Below, one piece after another: positions 56,060 through 64,000 of a stretch of DNA of 64,000 bases. The stretch is from assembly GCA_965220695.1 (NCBI GenBank), contig OZ244838.1, forward strand, positions 3,038,001-3,102,000, written 5' to 3'. Position numbers and translations under genes: made by a program. Positions within the stretch are counted from its first letter, which is position 1, and the number at the start of each line of letters is the position of its first letter. The notes beneath the pieces were generated by a model. It searched no databases, was not told where the DNA came from, and saw only the letters and a program-made list of their open reading frames with translations. The DNA is from UBA9620 sp965220695. Its GTDB lineage: Bacteria; Acidobacteriota; Vicinamibacteria; Vicinamibacterales; UBA8438.

Positions 56060-56310
56060 CCACGACCGACACACCCTTGAAACCGGTAACTCGCTCAATA
56101 ATAATGGTTTCCGCGTTATTCGCTCCGAAACTTCGGATTAACCGGTCGGGCGTCACGTGCTCGCCAGCCGGCCGGATGGCGTCCGTGGTGGCGTCAGACC
56201 GCGCCCCGAGATCGAACATCATTCCGCCCCTGCAAAGTCGACATCACTGGTTTGAATCGCCAACGAGGCCTTCTCTGACATCAGCAGGTCTTTTCTGACG
56301 TGCTCCGCCG

Positions 56311-58722
56311 TCACTCGGCCCGCAGCGTGATCATGGGATCCAGGTACGCGGCGCGGCGGGCCGGCAGCCACGCGGCGACCAGGGTGGAGACGAGGAGCAA
56401 TGCGACGGCGGCCGCGTAGACCGCCGGATCGATTGGACCCACTTCGAAGAGAAAGTGATCGAGGAAACGCGACGTCCAGGTCGCGGCGAGCAGACCGATG
56501 ACGGCGCCCGCGACCACCGGGGCAAGCGCACGGCCGAGCATCAGCACAACGATCTGGCCTGGGCGCGCACCGAGCGCCACCCGGATCCCGATCTCCTTCA
56601 TCCGCAGCGCCACGGCCCGCGCCGTGAGACTGGCCACCCCGACGATCGTCAGCACCAGCACCAGGACCGCCATCAGCGCCAGGAGCAACGTGCGGAAGCG
56701 CGGCTCCGCCACGGACCGGATGACCAGGTCGTCCATCGTGCGCACCGATGACACGGTCAGCCCGGGCAGAATCCGACGCTCGGGCGCTTGCAGTTCCTGC
56801 ACCAACTCCGCCGGGCTGCCGGCCGTTCTGACCACGAGGGTGAGGCCGCGTGATTGGTGCTGATACCAGGACCAGTACGCCTCCGGTACGGGGTTCCGGT
56901 CGAGACCGTAGTGCCGGATGCTGCCGACGATCCCGACGATCGTGAGCGGATCGTTGCCGCCAAGCTGAATGCGCTGCCCGATCGGATCCTCACTTGGCCA
57001 AAACAGGCGGGTGGCCGCCTCGTTGACGACGGCCACCCCGGGTGCGCCCGCGCGATCGTCGTCCGTAAACGTGCGGCCCCGGATCAACGGGATCCGCATC
57101 GCCTCGAAGTACCCGGGCGCCGCCCGCCGCGAGTCGATCAAGAGTTTCTCACCAAGCGGCGGGTCCGGCCGTCCTTCGATCTCAAACGAATACACGGCGC
57201 GTGCTCCGGCGAGCGGCAGCATATCGATCGCCCCGACGGCCTGAACCGCCGGGTATCGCCGGAGCTCGTCACGGACGTTCGACAGGACGGTCACCAGCTC
57301 AGGCTGATCGAAGCGGGCGCGGAGATCGTCGCCGCCGCCGGGAATTGAAATATCGAAGGTGACGACGTTCCGCGGCTCGAAGCCCAGGTCGACCGAGACC
57401 AGACGCATGAAGCTGCTCAGCAGCAGGCCGGCCGCCACGATCACCACCACGGCCAGGCCAACCTCGGCGACCAGCAGCGCCGCGCTCGCACCAAACCCGC
57501 GGCGCGGCAATTTCCACGACGCGGCGACCCTCATGGGCCGAACGTCCGACAGGCGCAGCGCCGGGATGACGCCGACGACGCTCATCGTCACGACAGAGAC
57601 GGCGACCGCGAAGGTCAGGACGCGCCCATCGACACCGATCTCCGCGAGGCGCGGAATCCGCGGCGGTATCAGCGCGACCAGCGCGTCACGGGTCAGCCAC
57701 ACGCACGCCACGCCGACAATCGTACCCACGGCCGAGAGCAGGACGCTCTCAGTCAGTACCTGTCGAATGAGGCGGGTGCGGCTCGCGCCCAGCGCCGCGC
57801 GGACCGCCAGCTCCCGCGCCCGCGAGGCCATGCCGGCCAGCAGCAGGTTCGCGACGTTCACGCAGGCGACGAGCAGCACCAACCCCGCCGCGGCGGCGAG
57901 AAGCCATAACATCCTGCCGACCTCTGCGCCGATGAGCGCGTCTCGAAGCGGTGTGACGGCAATACCCGATTGCGAGGATGTCTCCGGATACTCCGCTGCC
58001 AGACGCTGCGCCACCGTGTCCATCGATGCCCGCGCCTGCGAGAGCGAGACTCCGGGGCGCAACCGGCCGACCGCACTCAGGCTTCCGCTGACGTTCCGCA
58101 TCGTCTCCATCTCGGCTGGGGGGCGGATCGGCTGGAAGACGTCGCCGCGGATGACCGCCGTAAAGCGTGCGGGCAGGACGCCCACGATGGTCGCGGGCCG
58201 ACCGTCGAGCGAGACCATTTGGCCGGCAATCGACGGGTCGCCAAGGAAGCGGCGCAACCAGATTTCGTGGGACAGAACCACCGCGTCATCGCTGGCCGGC
58301 CCGTCGACTGATGCCCTGAAGAGCCGGCCCACGGCGGCCGACTCGCCGAACACGGTAAACAGATCCCCGTAGAGACCGGTAACCGTCACGCGCTCCGGCT
58401 CTCCGACGCCATCCAACAGTCCGGGGCGACGCTCGATCGCCACCAGCTCCTCGAACGCGTCCGTCCCACTCCGCCAGTCCTCGAACTCCGGCCAGGAGGG
58501 GGAACCACCCGGCCCGAAGACCTGGTTGATTTCTGAAACGAGCACTACCCGCTCAGCCTGCGGATACGGGACGGCGCGCAGCCACACGGCATCCAGCACG
58601 CTGAAGAGCGCCGTGTTTGCGCCGGTGCCGAGCGCCAGCGTGGAGACAATTAGAAGCGTGAACGCCGGACGCCGCCGCAACAGTCGTACCCCGTGCCGAA
58701 CATCAGCGAATACGCTGTACAT
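56311..58722 (-). CDS. FtsX-like ADOP permease
   Basis: An 803-residue inner-membrane protein of the acidobacterial duplicated orphan permease type. It has two FtsX-like units, each with a periplasmic MacB-like domain. Diagnostic parts are RRRPAFTLLIVSTLALGTGA near the start, GVLPARFTA, NLLLAGMASRARELAVRAAL, ALGASRTRLIRQVLTES, and the end PARRAAYLDPMITLRAE. Such permeases usually lack a neighbouring ATPase, as here. A GAAGGG site precedes the ATG. Export of a small molecule or envelope signalling is possible. Confidence 0.9.
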   Translation of the reverse strand: MYSVFADVRHGVRLLRRRPAFTLLIVSTLALGTGANTALFSVLDAVWLRAVPYPQAERVVLVSEINQVFGPGGSPSWPEFEDWRSGTDAFEELVAIERRPGLLDGVGEPERVTVTGLYGDLFTVFGESAAVGRLFRASVDGPASDDAVVLSHEIWLRRFLGDPSIAGQMVSLDGRPATIVGVLPARFTAVIRGDVFQPIRPPAEMETMRNVSGSLSAVGRLRPGVSLSQARASMDTVAQRLAAEYPETSSQSGIAVTPLRDALIGAEVGRMLWLLAAAAGLVLLVACVNVANLLLAGMASRARELAVRAALGASRTRLIRQVLTESVLLSAVGTIVGVACVWLTRDALVALIPPRIPRLAEIGVDGRVLTFAVAVSVVTMSVVGVIPALRLSDVRPMRVAASWKLPRRGFGASAALLVAEVGLAVVVIVAAGLLLSSFMRLVSVDLGFEPRNVVTFDISIPGGGDDLRARFDQPELVTVLSNVRDELRRYPAVQAVGAIDMLPLAGARAVYSFEIEGRPDPPLGEKLLIDSRRAAPGYFEAMRIPLIRGRTFTDDDRAGAPGVAVVNEAATRLFWPSEDPIGQRIQLGGNDPLTIVGIVGSIRHYGLDRNPVPEAYWSWYQHQSRGLTLVVRTAGSPAELVQELQAPERRILPGLTVSSVRTMDDLVIRSVAEPRFRTLLLALMAVLVLVLTIVGVASLTARAVALRMKEIGIRVALGARPGQIVVLMLGRALAPVVAGAVIGLLAATWTSRFLDHFLFEVGPIDPAVYAAAVALLLVSTLVAAWLPARRAAYLDPMITLRAE

Positions 58723-58768
58723 GTCACCCTTCCCGGCGCGGGCGCCGTGCGGCGGACTCCGTCTCGTT

Positions 58769-58951
58769 CTACCTTCCGAAGATCTCCGGCTCCGGGAAGG
58801 TCAGGGCAAAACCATACCAGCGGGTGAAGAACTGCTGGGGGCGGTAGGCGTCGGCTCGGGTTCCGTCAGCATCGTAGAGCAGTCCGTCCCGCACGATGCC
58901 GCCGCGCCTCGTCGAGACAGCACGCCCGAGTCGTCTGGCGTCCGCCGCCAC
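58769..58951 (-). pseudogene. Remnant reading frame of unknown origin
   Basis: A 60-codon frame ends TLYDADG-like (RDGLLYDADGTRADAYRPQQ) and FFTRWYGFALTFPEPEIFG. It looks like the C-terminus of a larger secreted protein, perhaps DUF3179-like, but I am not sure. The bases around it up to 59175 contain no intact gene. Confidence 0.3.
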
Positions 58952-59175
58952 GTACTGGCTCCCGACACCATCTCTCGGACGAAATCACGTCTGCATTCGC
59001 ATGTGGCGCCGTCTGGAGTCGCTGAACCCGTTCTGAGGCTGCTAGGCTCGCGCCAGTCCCCACGTCCATTCTTCCGTCATGCGCTGCTCTCGAAACAAGG
59101 CTCCTTCCCTCCGCCGACGTTACCCGGCTTCCCCGGTACCACACCGAAGTACGGCTGGCGCCTCTCCCAAGCCGG

Positions 59176-59823
59176 TCAATTTGGGGTCGGCTGCTCCACG
59201 TGATCGACGACGAGGACTTCGATCGGCCCAAGGCGTGATTCCAGCTCGAGCCCTAGCTGCTCCTGCACCGCTGCAAAGATCGACGGACCAACACCCGTGT
59301 CACCAGGCGGCACGGGGAGCTCCGGAGCAAGCGCTGGATCTCGAAGAAACGTGACGTCTACATCAAATAGACCCTCAAGTCCGGTCTCGTCCCTCACCAT
59401 CGCTCCTAGAAATATCTGCAATGACTCAGCGAATCTCGGCATTACCACAGCTCCGGGTTCAATGGTCTCAAGCAAGCCGCGCGACGCTAAGCGAAGACCG
59501 CAATGCGCGCCGGTAGGCACAATGTTTCCTGGAGCACCATCCGGTCGCTGGGCCTGTTCCCGCGCTTGATAGTACGCCGCGCAGTCGATGGTCGACGGCT
59601 GAATGCCCTCACCGAGTTGCCCATCCGCTTTGGCCAAAACCAGCGCGTAGTACTGCATATCCCGTGTCTCGGTGTGCATCTGCAAATTGAATCTTTCCAC
59701 CAGAAGAGTCTGCAACATCAGCATCACCCGCGGATTGTCGCGCTGTAGCCACCGGTTCCATGCCCGACGCACCACGCATGAAGATACTTTCCAAAGGGCG
59801 CTCGGTGGCGCATAGTCTGCCAC
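59176..59823 (-). pseudogene. TIGR03435 family protein, N-terminus missing
   Basis: About 200 residues match the C-terminal two thirds of TIGR03435 (DUF3738) proteins: MLQTLLVERFNLQMHTETRD, YALVLAKADGQLGEGIQPST, FLGAMVRDETGLEGLFDVDV and SIFAAVQEQLGLELESRLGP then IEVLVVDHVEQPT. The usual signal peptide and FEVASIKP start are absent; the frame opens in unrelated sequence. This soil-associated family is unknown in function. It lies between two ADOP permeases. Confidence 0.75.
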
Positions 59824-59854
59824 CGGAATACCTGCTACGGACGGCTGGATGCTA

Positions 59855-62335
59855 TTACTCCCTCAATGTCACCATTGGGTCGAGGTGGGCCGCTCTCCTG
59901 GCCGGAAGATACGCCGCCCCGCCCGCGACGACTACGAACATTCCACAGACAACAAGTAGACTCCACGCCCCCAACGGCGAAAGGCCGGCGAGGGAGGTCT
60001 GAACCACGCGCGACAGTGCCATCGCGCAACTTCCTCCGATCAGTGTCCCCACAATCGTCACCCCGACGGACTGCGACATGACCAAACGCGCCACGTGGAT
60101 CGGTTGGGCTCCCACGGCGACGTGGATCCCGATTTCCCTTATCCGACGGGTTGCGGCATATCGAACCACACCGCTAACTCCACTGACCGCCAGCACTACC
60201 GCGACCAAGCCAGAAATCAGGAGCAACATGGCGCTGAGCCTAGGACTTGCTACGGTATCGGACAGCAGAGCAGACATCGGTACTATATTCTCGATGAATA
60301 GTGACGGATCTGTCTCATTGATCATGCCCCGCAGAGCAGGTGCTATGTCGAGTGGGTCACCCGTCGTGCGGGCGGTCACAAACATGGTTCCCATTACGAA
60401 GGCGATCGACTCGTTTGACAAGAACCTCACATCCACATAGGCTGCGGGCTTGACCTCCGTCTCGATTCCATTCCGTCGGACATCCTCGACGACTCCTGTG
60501 ATCTCCCATTGGCCTTCGAGCGGACCATTCAATTGGATTTGCTTCCGCAAGATTGATTCATTGGGAAAGAAGTCCCTCTGGCTGGTTTCGGTCATTACGA
60601 TCGCACGCTCATTATTGCTAGCACGCAATGGCCCGCCTTCGACGAACCTCAGCCCGGCGGTGCGAAAATAGTCACCGGTGACGGGCCGTATGTACACGGG
60701 CGTCCTATCGGTGGAGCCCGGTACGGACAACATGAGGCCGACGGTAGGCAATGACGTGGGCAGCATCGCAGACACGGCGGTCGATTCCACATTAGAGATC
60801 GATTGGATGCGGGTCAGCAGATGCTCCACCAAGTCGCGAACGTCCGGACCAGAAAAGCGCCCTTCCGGCAGGCGAACCCTAGCCGTCAGCATCCGATCCG
60901 GGTTGTAACCGAGATCCACATTCACGACGCGCATGAAGTTGTTCACGAGGAACCCGGCGAGCACGAGTAACGTCACCGTCATAGTTACTTGAATTCCGAC
61001 CAAAGAGAGCATCAGGTACGGGGATTCCCTGGCAGTTTCCCCTCCACCCTTTGGGGCGCCGGCCAACCTTCCCATCAACTCCGAATCATCGAGTCTGATC
61101 GCCGCCGTTCCGCCGAACAGAAGACCGGCCAGCACAGACACACTTAGCGCGAAGACCAGTACGGTTTGATCGATGCTCACCTCGTGAATCCGCGCAACCT
61201 GATAGCCCAGGTCCGCGGTGCGTATCCATCGCATGGCGCCGACGGCCAGGAGAGTACCCACGACACCCCCTGCAACTCCAAGCGCCACACCCTCGACAAC
61301 GATCTGCCGAGCCAACCTGCCCCGGCTAGCGCCGAGCGCGAACTTCGTCGCGATTTCCCGACGCTGACCAACAGTCTTGGCGAGCAGGAGCATTCCCACA
61401 CTCGCACACGCCAGCGCCATCATCGCAACCACCAGCATCATCAACAGCGTGAGGGCGGGGCGGAACTCACCGACGAGAAAGTCCTTGATATTGATCAGCC
61501 GAAGCCGCGCTCCAACCCCCGTACCGGCCGCGGCCGGCAGCGGCACCGCGTCGTAGCCTTGGGCCGTCGCCGAACTGAGCCGGGCCAACTGCGGATAGAT
61601 GACGTTCGCCTCGGCTGCCGCCGCCGCCAACGACACCCCAGGCTTGATCCGGCCAACTGTCACGGGCACCAAGTTGGGATCATTCTCTACAATGAGTGGA
61701 ACCCAAACGTCGATATCGGCATTCGGAAAGTGAAAGCTCTCGGGCATGATCCCGACGATGGTGGTTCTCCGTCCATTTAACGTCCGCACTTGTCCAATGA
61801 CCCCAATGTCCGAGCCGAAGTAGGTCCGCCATCCCTTGTGGCTGAGCACCGCCACGCCGTCTGCACCCGGTTGGTTGTCAGTCGAATCGAATGTGCGCCC
61901 AAAATACGCGGGCACACGAAGCACAGAGAAGACCGACGGAGTAAGCCCGACGCCAAGCAGTCGCAATTCCTGGTTTCCCTGAGCTATCGTCATCGGGGAT
62001 TGCAAGACGTAGGCGCCAAGCTCCGCGAACACCTCAGTGTGCTCCCGCCAAGCCGCCAAGTCCACGGCCTTGATCGCCGGGCTCAGAAGCCCGGGTCCAA
62101 GATCCACATTACGACTCACGTAGACCAGTTGATCGGGTAACGGAAACGCTAGCGGGCGTAGCAACACCGCGTTCACGACACTAAAGACCGTCGTCGTCGC
62201 GCCAATGGCCAACGCGATGATCGCGATCGAATTGAAGGCCACGCTAGAGTTTCGTTGGGTAGCGCGCAGAACCGACCTGACACTCTCCGACAAGCCTTGC
62301 AGAATCGCTAGAGCGATCATCCTGAAGGGCCTCAT
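59855..62335 (-). CDS. FtsX-like ADOP permease, lower GC than neighbours
   Basis: An 826-residue inner-membrane protein of the same type as the 56311 gene. It shows AFNSIAIIALAIGATTTVFS, SHKGWRTYFGSD, GIMPESFHFP, KTVGQRREIATKFALGASRG, and a C-terminal RRIREIGIHVAVGAQPIHVA then PARRAAHLDPMVTLRE. Base composition and third-position usage are visibly less GC-rich than most genes in the window, which may mean recent transfer. AGGATAG lies before the ATG. Confidence 0.88.
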   Translation of the reverse strand: MRPFRMIALAILQGLSESVRSVLRATQRNSSVAFNSIAIIALAIGATTTVFSVVNAVLLRPLAFPLPDQLVYVSRNVDLGPGLLSPAIKAVDLAAWREHTEVFAELGAYVLQSPMTIAQGNQELRLLGVGLTPSVFSVLRVPAYFGRTFDSTDNQPGADGVAVLSHKGWRTYFGSDIGVIGQVRTLNGRRTTIVGIMPESFHFPNADIDVWVPLIVENDPNLVPVTVGRIKPGVSLAAAAAEANVIYPQLARLSSATAQGYDAVPLPAAAGTGVGARLRLINIKDFLVGEFRPALTLLMMLVVAMMALACASVGMLLLAKTVGQRREIATKFALGASRGRLARQIVVEGVALGVAGGVVGTLLAVGAMRWIRTADLGYQVARIHEVSIDQTVLVFALSVSVLAGLLFGGTAAIRLDDSELMGRLAGAPKGGGETARESPYLMLSLVGIQVTMTVTLLVLAGFLVNNFMRVVNVDLGYNPDRMLTARVRLPEGRFSGPDVRDLVEHLLTRIQSISNVESTAVSAMLPTSLPTVGLMLSVPGSTDRTPVYIRPVTGDYFRTAGLRFVEGGPLRASNNERAIVMTETSQRDFFPNESILRKQIQLNGPLEGQWEITGVVEDVRRNGIETEVKPAAYVDVRFLSNESIAFVMGTMFVTARTTGDPLDIAPALRGMINETDPSLFIENIVPMSALLSDTVASPRLSAMLLLISGLVAVVLAVSGVSGVVRYAATRRIREIGIHVAVGAQPIHVARLVMSQSVGVTIVGTLIGGSCAMALSRVVQTSLAGLSPLGAWSLLVVCGMFVVVAGGAAYLPARRAAHLDPMVTLRE

Positions 62336-62521
62336 TTCTATCCTACACCATTCAATGACCGATCGACCGGACTCCGGCGTGTTCGCAAAAAGGATCTGTA
62401 CCCCTCCTCAGCCGTCTCCGCACGGATATAGCAACATGGCCCGTATCGGCTCCCCGAAGAAGACCCCGCGGTTGCGGAGACCCGCACCTTGAGTGGTGCC
62501 ACCATGTCCGGCTCCGATTCG

Positions 62522-62642
62522 TCACTCGGCCTGCAGCGTGAATGTCGGGTCCACGCGCGCGGCGCGGCAGCCGGGCGGCGACCAGGGCGGAGACGAGAAG
62601 CAACGATGTGGCCGCCAGGTAGACCGCGGGGTCGTCTGGGCC
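62522..62642 (-). pseudogene. C-terminal fragment of another ADOP permease, frameshifted
   Basis: GPDDPAVYLAATSLLLVSAL and VAARLP give the last helix of an ADOP permease. The expected ending AARVDPTFTLQAE follows one frame over and stops at 62522-62524. Only about 40 residues remain, joined directly to an unrelated ligase fragment. Confidence 0.65.
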
Positions 62643-63053
62643 CACCTTGCGCCGGCACAGATCGCAGGCAAAGTTCGGATCCCCGTTCGACCCGTCCTGG
62701 TAGCGAGCGATGGCCCGCAACCATTGGACAGGTTGCTTAAGAAAGGTCTCCGGGCTCATCAGAACACTCTGGCCGCCACCGTACGCCGGCTGGACAATCG
62801 AACCTATTAGACCCCAGGCTCGAGCAAGTGGACCCCACGATACGATCGTCGGTCGTCCGTCGTTCCCGTGCGCGTTCCGAATTATCTCGGAGTTGGCCAG
62901 GATGTTCCGGTTCGTGACCAACACAGCGTTCGGAGCCGCAATCGACCTGGACGTGTACTGAATCACCGCAATCGCGTCCTCGTCGACGTCAGGCATGCTC
63001 CACGGGCCGGCATCGTCAGGCACCGAGTCGACATACGCCCAATTGACATTCGC
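62643..63053 (-). pseudogene. Fatty acyl-AMP ligase fragment with decayed motif
   Basis: The segment reads DEDAIAVIQYTSRSIAAPNA, VLVTNRNILANSEIIRNA, RAWGLIGSIVQPAYGGGQSV and LMSPETFLKQPVQWLRAIAR. This is the middle of an adenylation domain of the fatty acyl-AMP ligase type. The P-loop that should read YTSGST..PKG has become YTSRSI..PNA, and the expected WVPLYHDMG is lost, so it is not functional. It fuses at 62642 to a permease fragment. Confidence 0.7.
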
Positions 63054-63253
63054 CAGAGCCGTGCCGGCAAAAAAAGCGGGACGACCCATTCGTACGTACG
63101 ATACGACTATTCCACAGCACCAGTCTCGGACACACCGCACAGAGTGCCGTGTTGCCGATCGCGTAGATCTGACGTTTTCTGCACTGCCATCGACCGTCGT
63201 CATTGACGGCGTTATGGATTGCGGTCATCGGGTGCACCCGTGCGGTGTCGGCG

Positions 63254-63415
63254 TTGGTGGTTGCGCTGCTGCTGGCCGACCTCGGGACCCTCGCCACCCA
63301 GCGCGTGCTGCCCCATACACCCGGGGAACCGGCCTTCAACATGCTGACCCGACCCACGCCGCTCCAGGAGACCGCCCTGCGCCTGTTGAACGTCCGCCTC
63401 CACCCGACCGACTGA
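63254..63415 (+). pseudogene. C-terminal remnant of an IS1634-type transposase
   Basis: VVALLLADLGTLATQRVLP and MLTRPTPLQETALRLLNV line up with the C-terminus of the intact transposase (LLADLGTLTANTMQV and LQTQPTPMQQRCFELLGV). About 50 codons remain; the sequences differ enough that this is a different element. The 254 bases after it (63416-63669) show no gene. Confidence 0.65.
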
Positions 63416-63669
63416 CCAGTGTGTCCAGTACGGCAACGCCGGAAATGTTCGTTCCCCCCGGCAATACAGGGATTCTTGCGCAAAACGCGCTGGAAGATCC
63501 GCCCAAAATAGCCCGGCACCGCGACACGGCCCGCCGCGCGCGGCAGAACCCCAACCTTGAGGAGGGATGGGAAGGGCCTCCATGACGGCCATGGACGGCG
63601 TCCTGGCCGGGCTGCCAAGCTAGGAGGCGGCTCCTCGTGGACCGCATTGCGGTACAGGAACCACCGCGA

Positions 63670-63927
63670 TCAGATCGCGTCGTGATTCCCGATCCACTCC
63701 CGGAGCGCCGCGTCGATTCGCGTCTGCCAGCCCCGCCCCCCCGCCTTGAAGTGATCGAGCACCTCCTGCGAGAGCCGGATGGTGGTGGACACTTTCGGAG
63801 TGGTGACCGGGGGCCGACCGCGGCGCACGGGAGCCTGGGCAAACTTCTCCGGCCAGCCATCCGCCGACAGGTCTGGCGCCGCGTCCGGGTCAAAATCTCG
63901 GTCGGTAAAGTGTGCGTTCTCGGTCAT
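63670..63927 (-). CDS. brnA: BrnA-type antitoxin
   Basis: An 85-residue DNA-binding antitoxin of the BrnA/DUF4415 family. The C-terminal ribbon-helix-helix is clear: RGRPPVTTPKVSTTIRLSQE, VLDHFKAGGRGWQTRIDAAL, REWI. It should bind and neutralise the BrnT RNase and repress their shared promoter. The start lies inside the 3' end of brnT (38-base overlap), the usual order for this pair. Confidence 0.88.
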   Translation of the reverse strand: MTENAHFTDRDFDPDAAPDLSADGWPEKFAQAPVRRGRPPVTTPKVSTTIRLSQEVLDHFKAGGRGWQTRIDAALREWIGNHDAI

Positions 63928-64000
63928 TGGCGTGCCTCAAGCTGATGATCCGCTGCGCGTTGGCGCGCGGTGTCCAGACCAGGATCACCATCGTGCCGTC
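63890..64000 (-). CDS. brnT: BrnT-type toxin, N-terminus off the window
   Basis: The last 36 codons read DGTMVILVWTPRANAQRIIS then LRHANDRERTLYRPRF and stop at 63890-63892. The RIIS-x-R-x-AN-x-RE ending is typical of BrnT, a RelE-fold ribonuclease toxin. The rest of the gene lies beyond the right edge. Confidence 0.8.
   Translation of the reverse strand, partial: DGTMVILVWTPRANAQRIISLRHANDRERTLYRPRF

Larger units (their letters stand above)
54149..56145 (+). mobile_element. Complete IS1634-family insertion sequence
   Basis: The element carries one transposase gene. Imperfect terminal inverted repeats are AAGTTTCAGAG at 54159-54169 and CTCCGAAACTT at 56123-56133 (10 of 11 match after inversion). 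GATTAACCGG flanks the ends at 54149-54158 and 56136-56145 as a 10-bp direct repeat, a candidate target duplication. The terminal regions are AT-richer than the host DNA. The length is about 2 kb. Confidence 0.8.

Overview
The window is about 64 kb of GC-rich bacterial DNA, most likely from an acidobacterium of the Vicinamibacteria type. This is an inference. It rests on several families that are expanded or typical in Acidobacteriota: VWFA-related acidobacterial proteins, FtsX-like 'ADOP' permeases, a TIGR03435 protein, many secreted metallo-beta-lactamase-fold and quinoprotein-like proteins, and secreted 'D-G-x-P-D-L-x-G' proteins. No rRNA, tRNA or CRISPR array was seen.

Layout. 1-4.1 kb: a large secreted peptidase (running off the left edge) and a PQQ-type propeller protein. 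4.2-8.4 kb: lactate permease, DEAD-box helicase and a metallohydrolase. 7.5-17.3 kb: a three-gene operon (membrane pentahaem cytochrome with TPRs, TPR-FG-GAP lipoprotein, metallohydrolase), divergent from a frameshifted haem c/copper-monooxygenase-like gene. 17.7-27.5 kb: SGNH hydrolase, VWA membrane protein, ECF sigma/anti-sigma pair, an operon of three secreted proteins, a LysM peptidase-like protein, a TSUP permease and a NUDIX hydrolase. 27.5-30.8 kb: ferrous-iron uptake (FeoB) under an unusual membrane-anchored DtxR-FeoA regulator. 31-41.6 kb: chorismate synthase operon, a HAD protein, several hydrolases and endonuclease V. 41.6-44.3 kb: an array of about 16 short units with a palindromic core, beside a PQQ dehydrogenase gene broken by a piece of a DUF4338 (DruA-like) gene that carries one array unit. 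44.3-53.6 kb: nucleoside hydrolase, two VWFA paralogues, a redoxin fusion protein, a UGSC-family selenoprotein with an in-frame UGA and SECIS-like hairpin, a sodium:solute symporter and a FadB-like enzyme with a 19-bp insertion. 53.7-64 kb: an accessory zone with a complete IS1634-family element, two ADOP permeases, fragments of a TIGR03435 protein, an ADOP permease, a fatty acyl-AMP ligase and a transposase, and a BrnT/BrnA toxin-antitoxin pair at the right edge.

Three patterns cut across the genes. Seven genes have a TANNNT hexamer only 6-8 bases before the start codon, usually without a ribosome binding site, which suggests leaderless transcripts. A family of composite intergenic repeats recurs at seven or more places. 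Several genes carry single frameshifts or short insertions, which may be real decay or assembly error.
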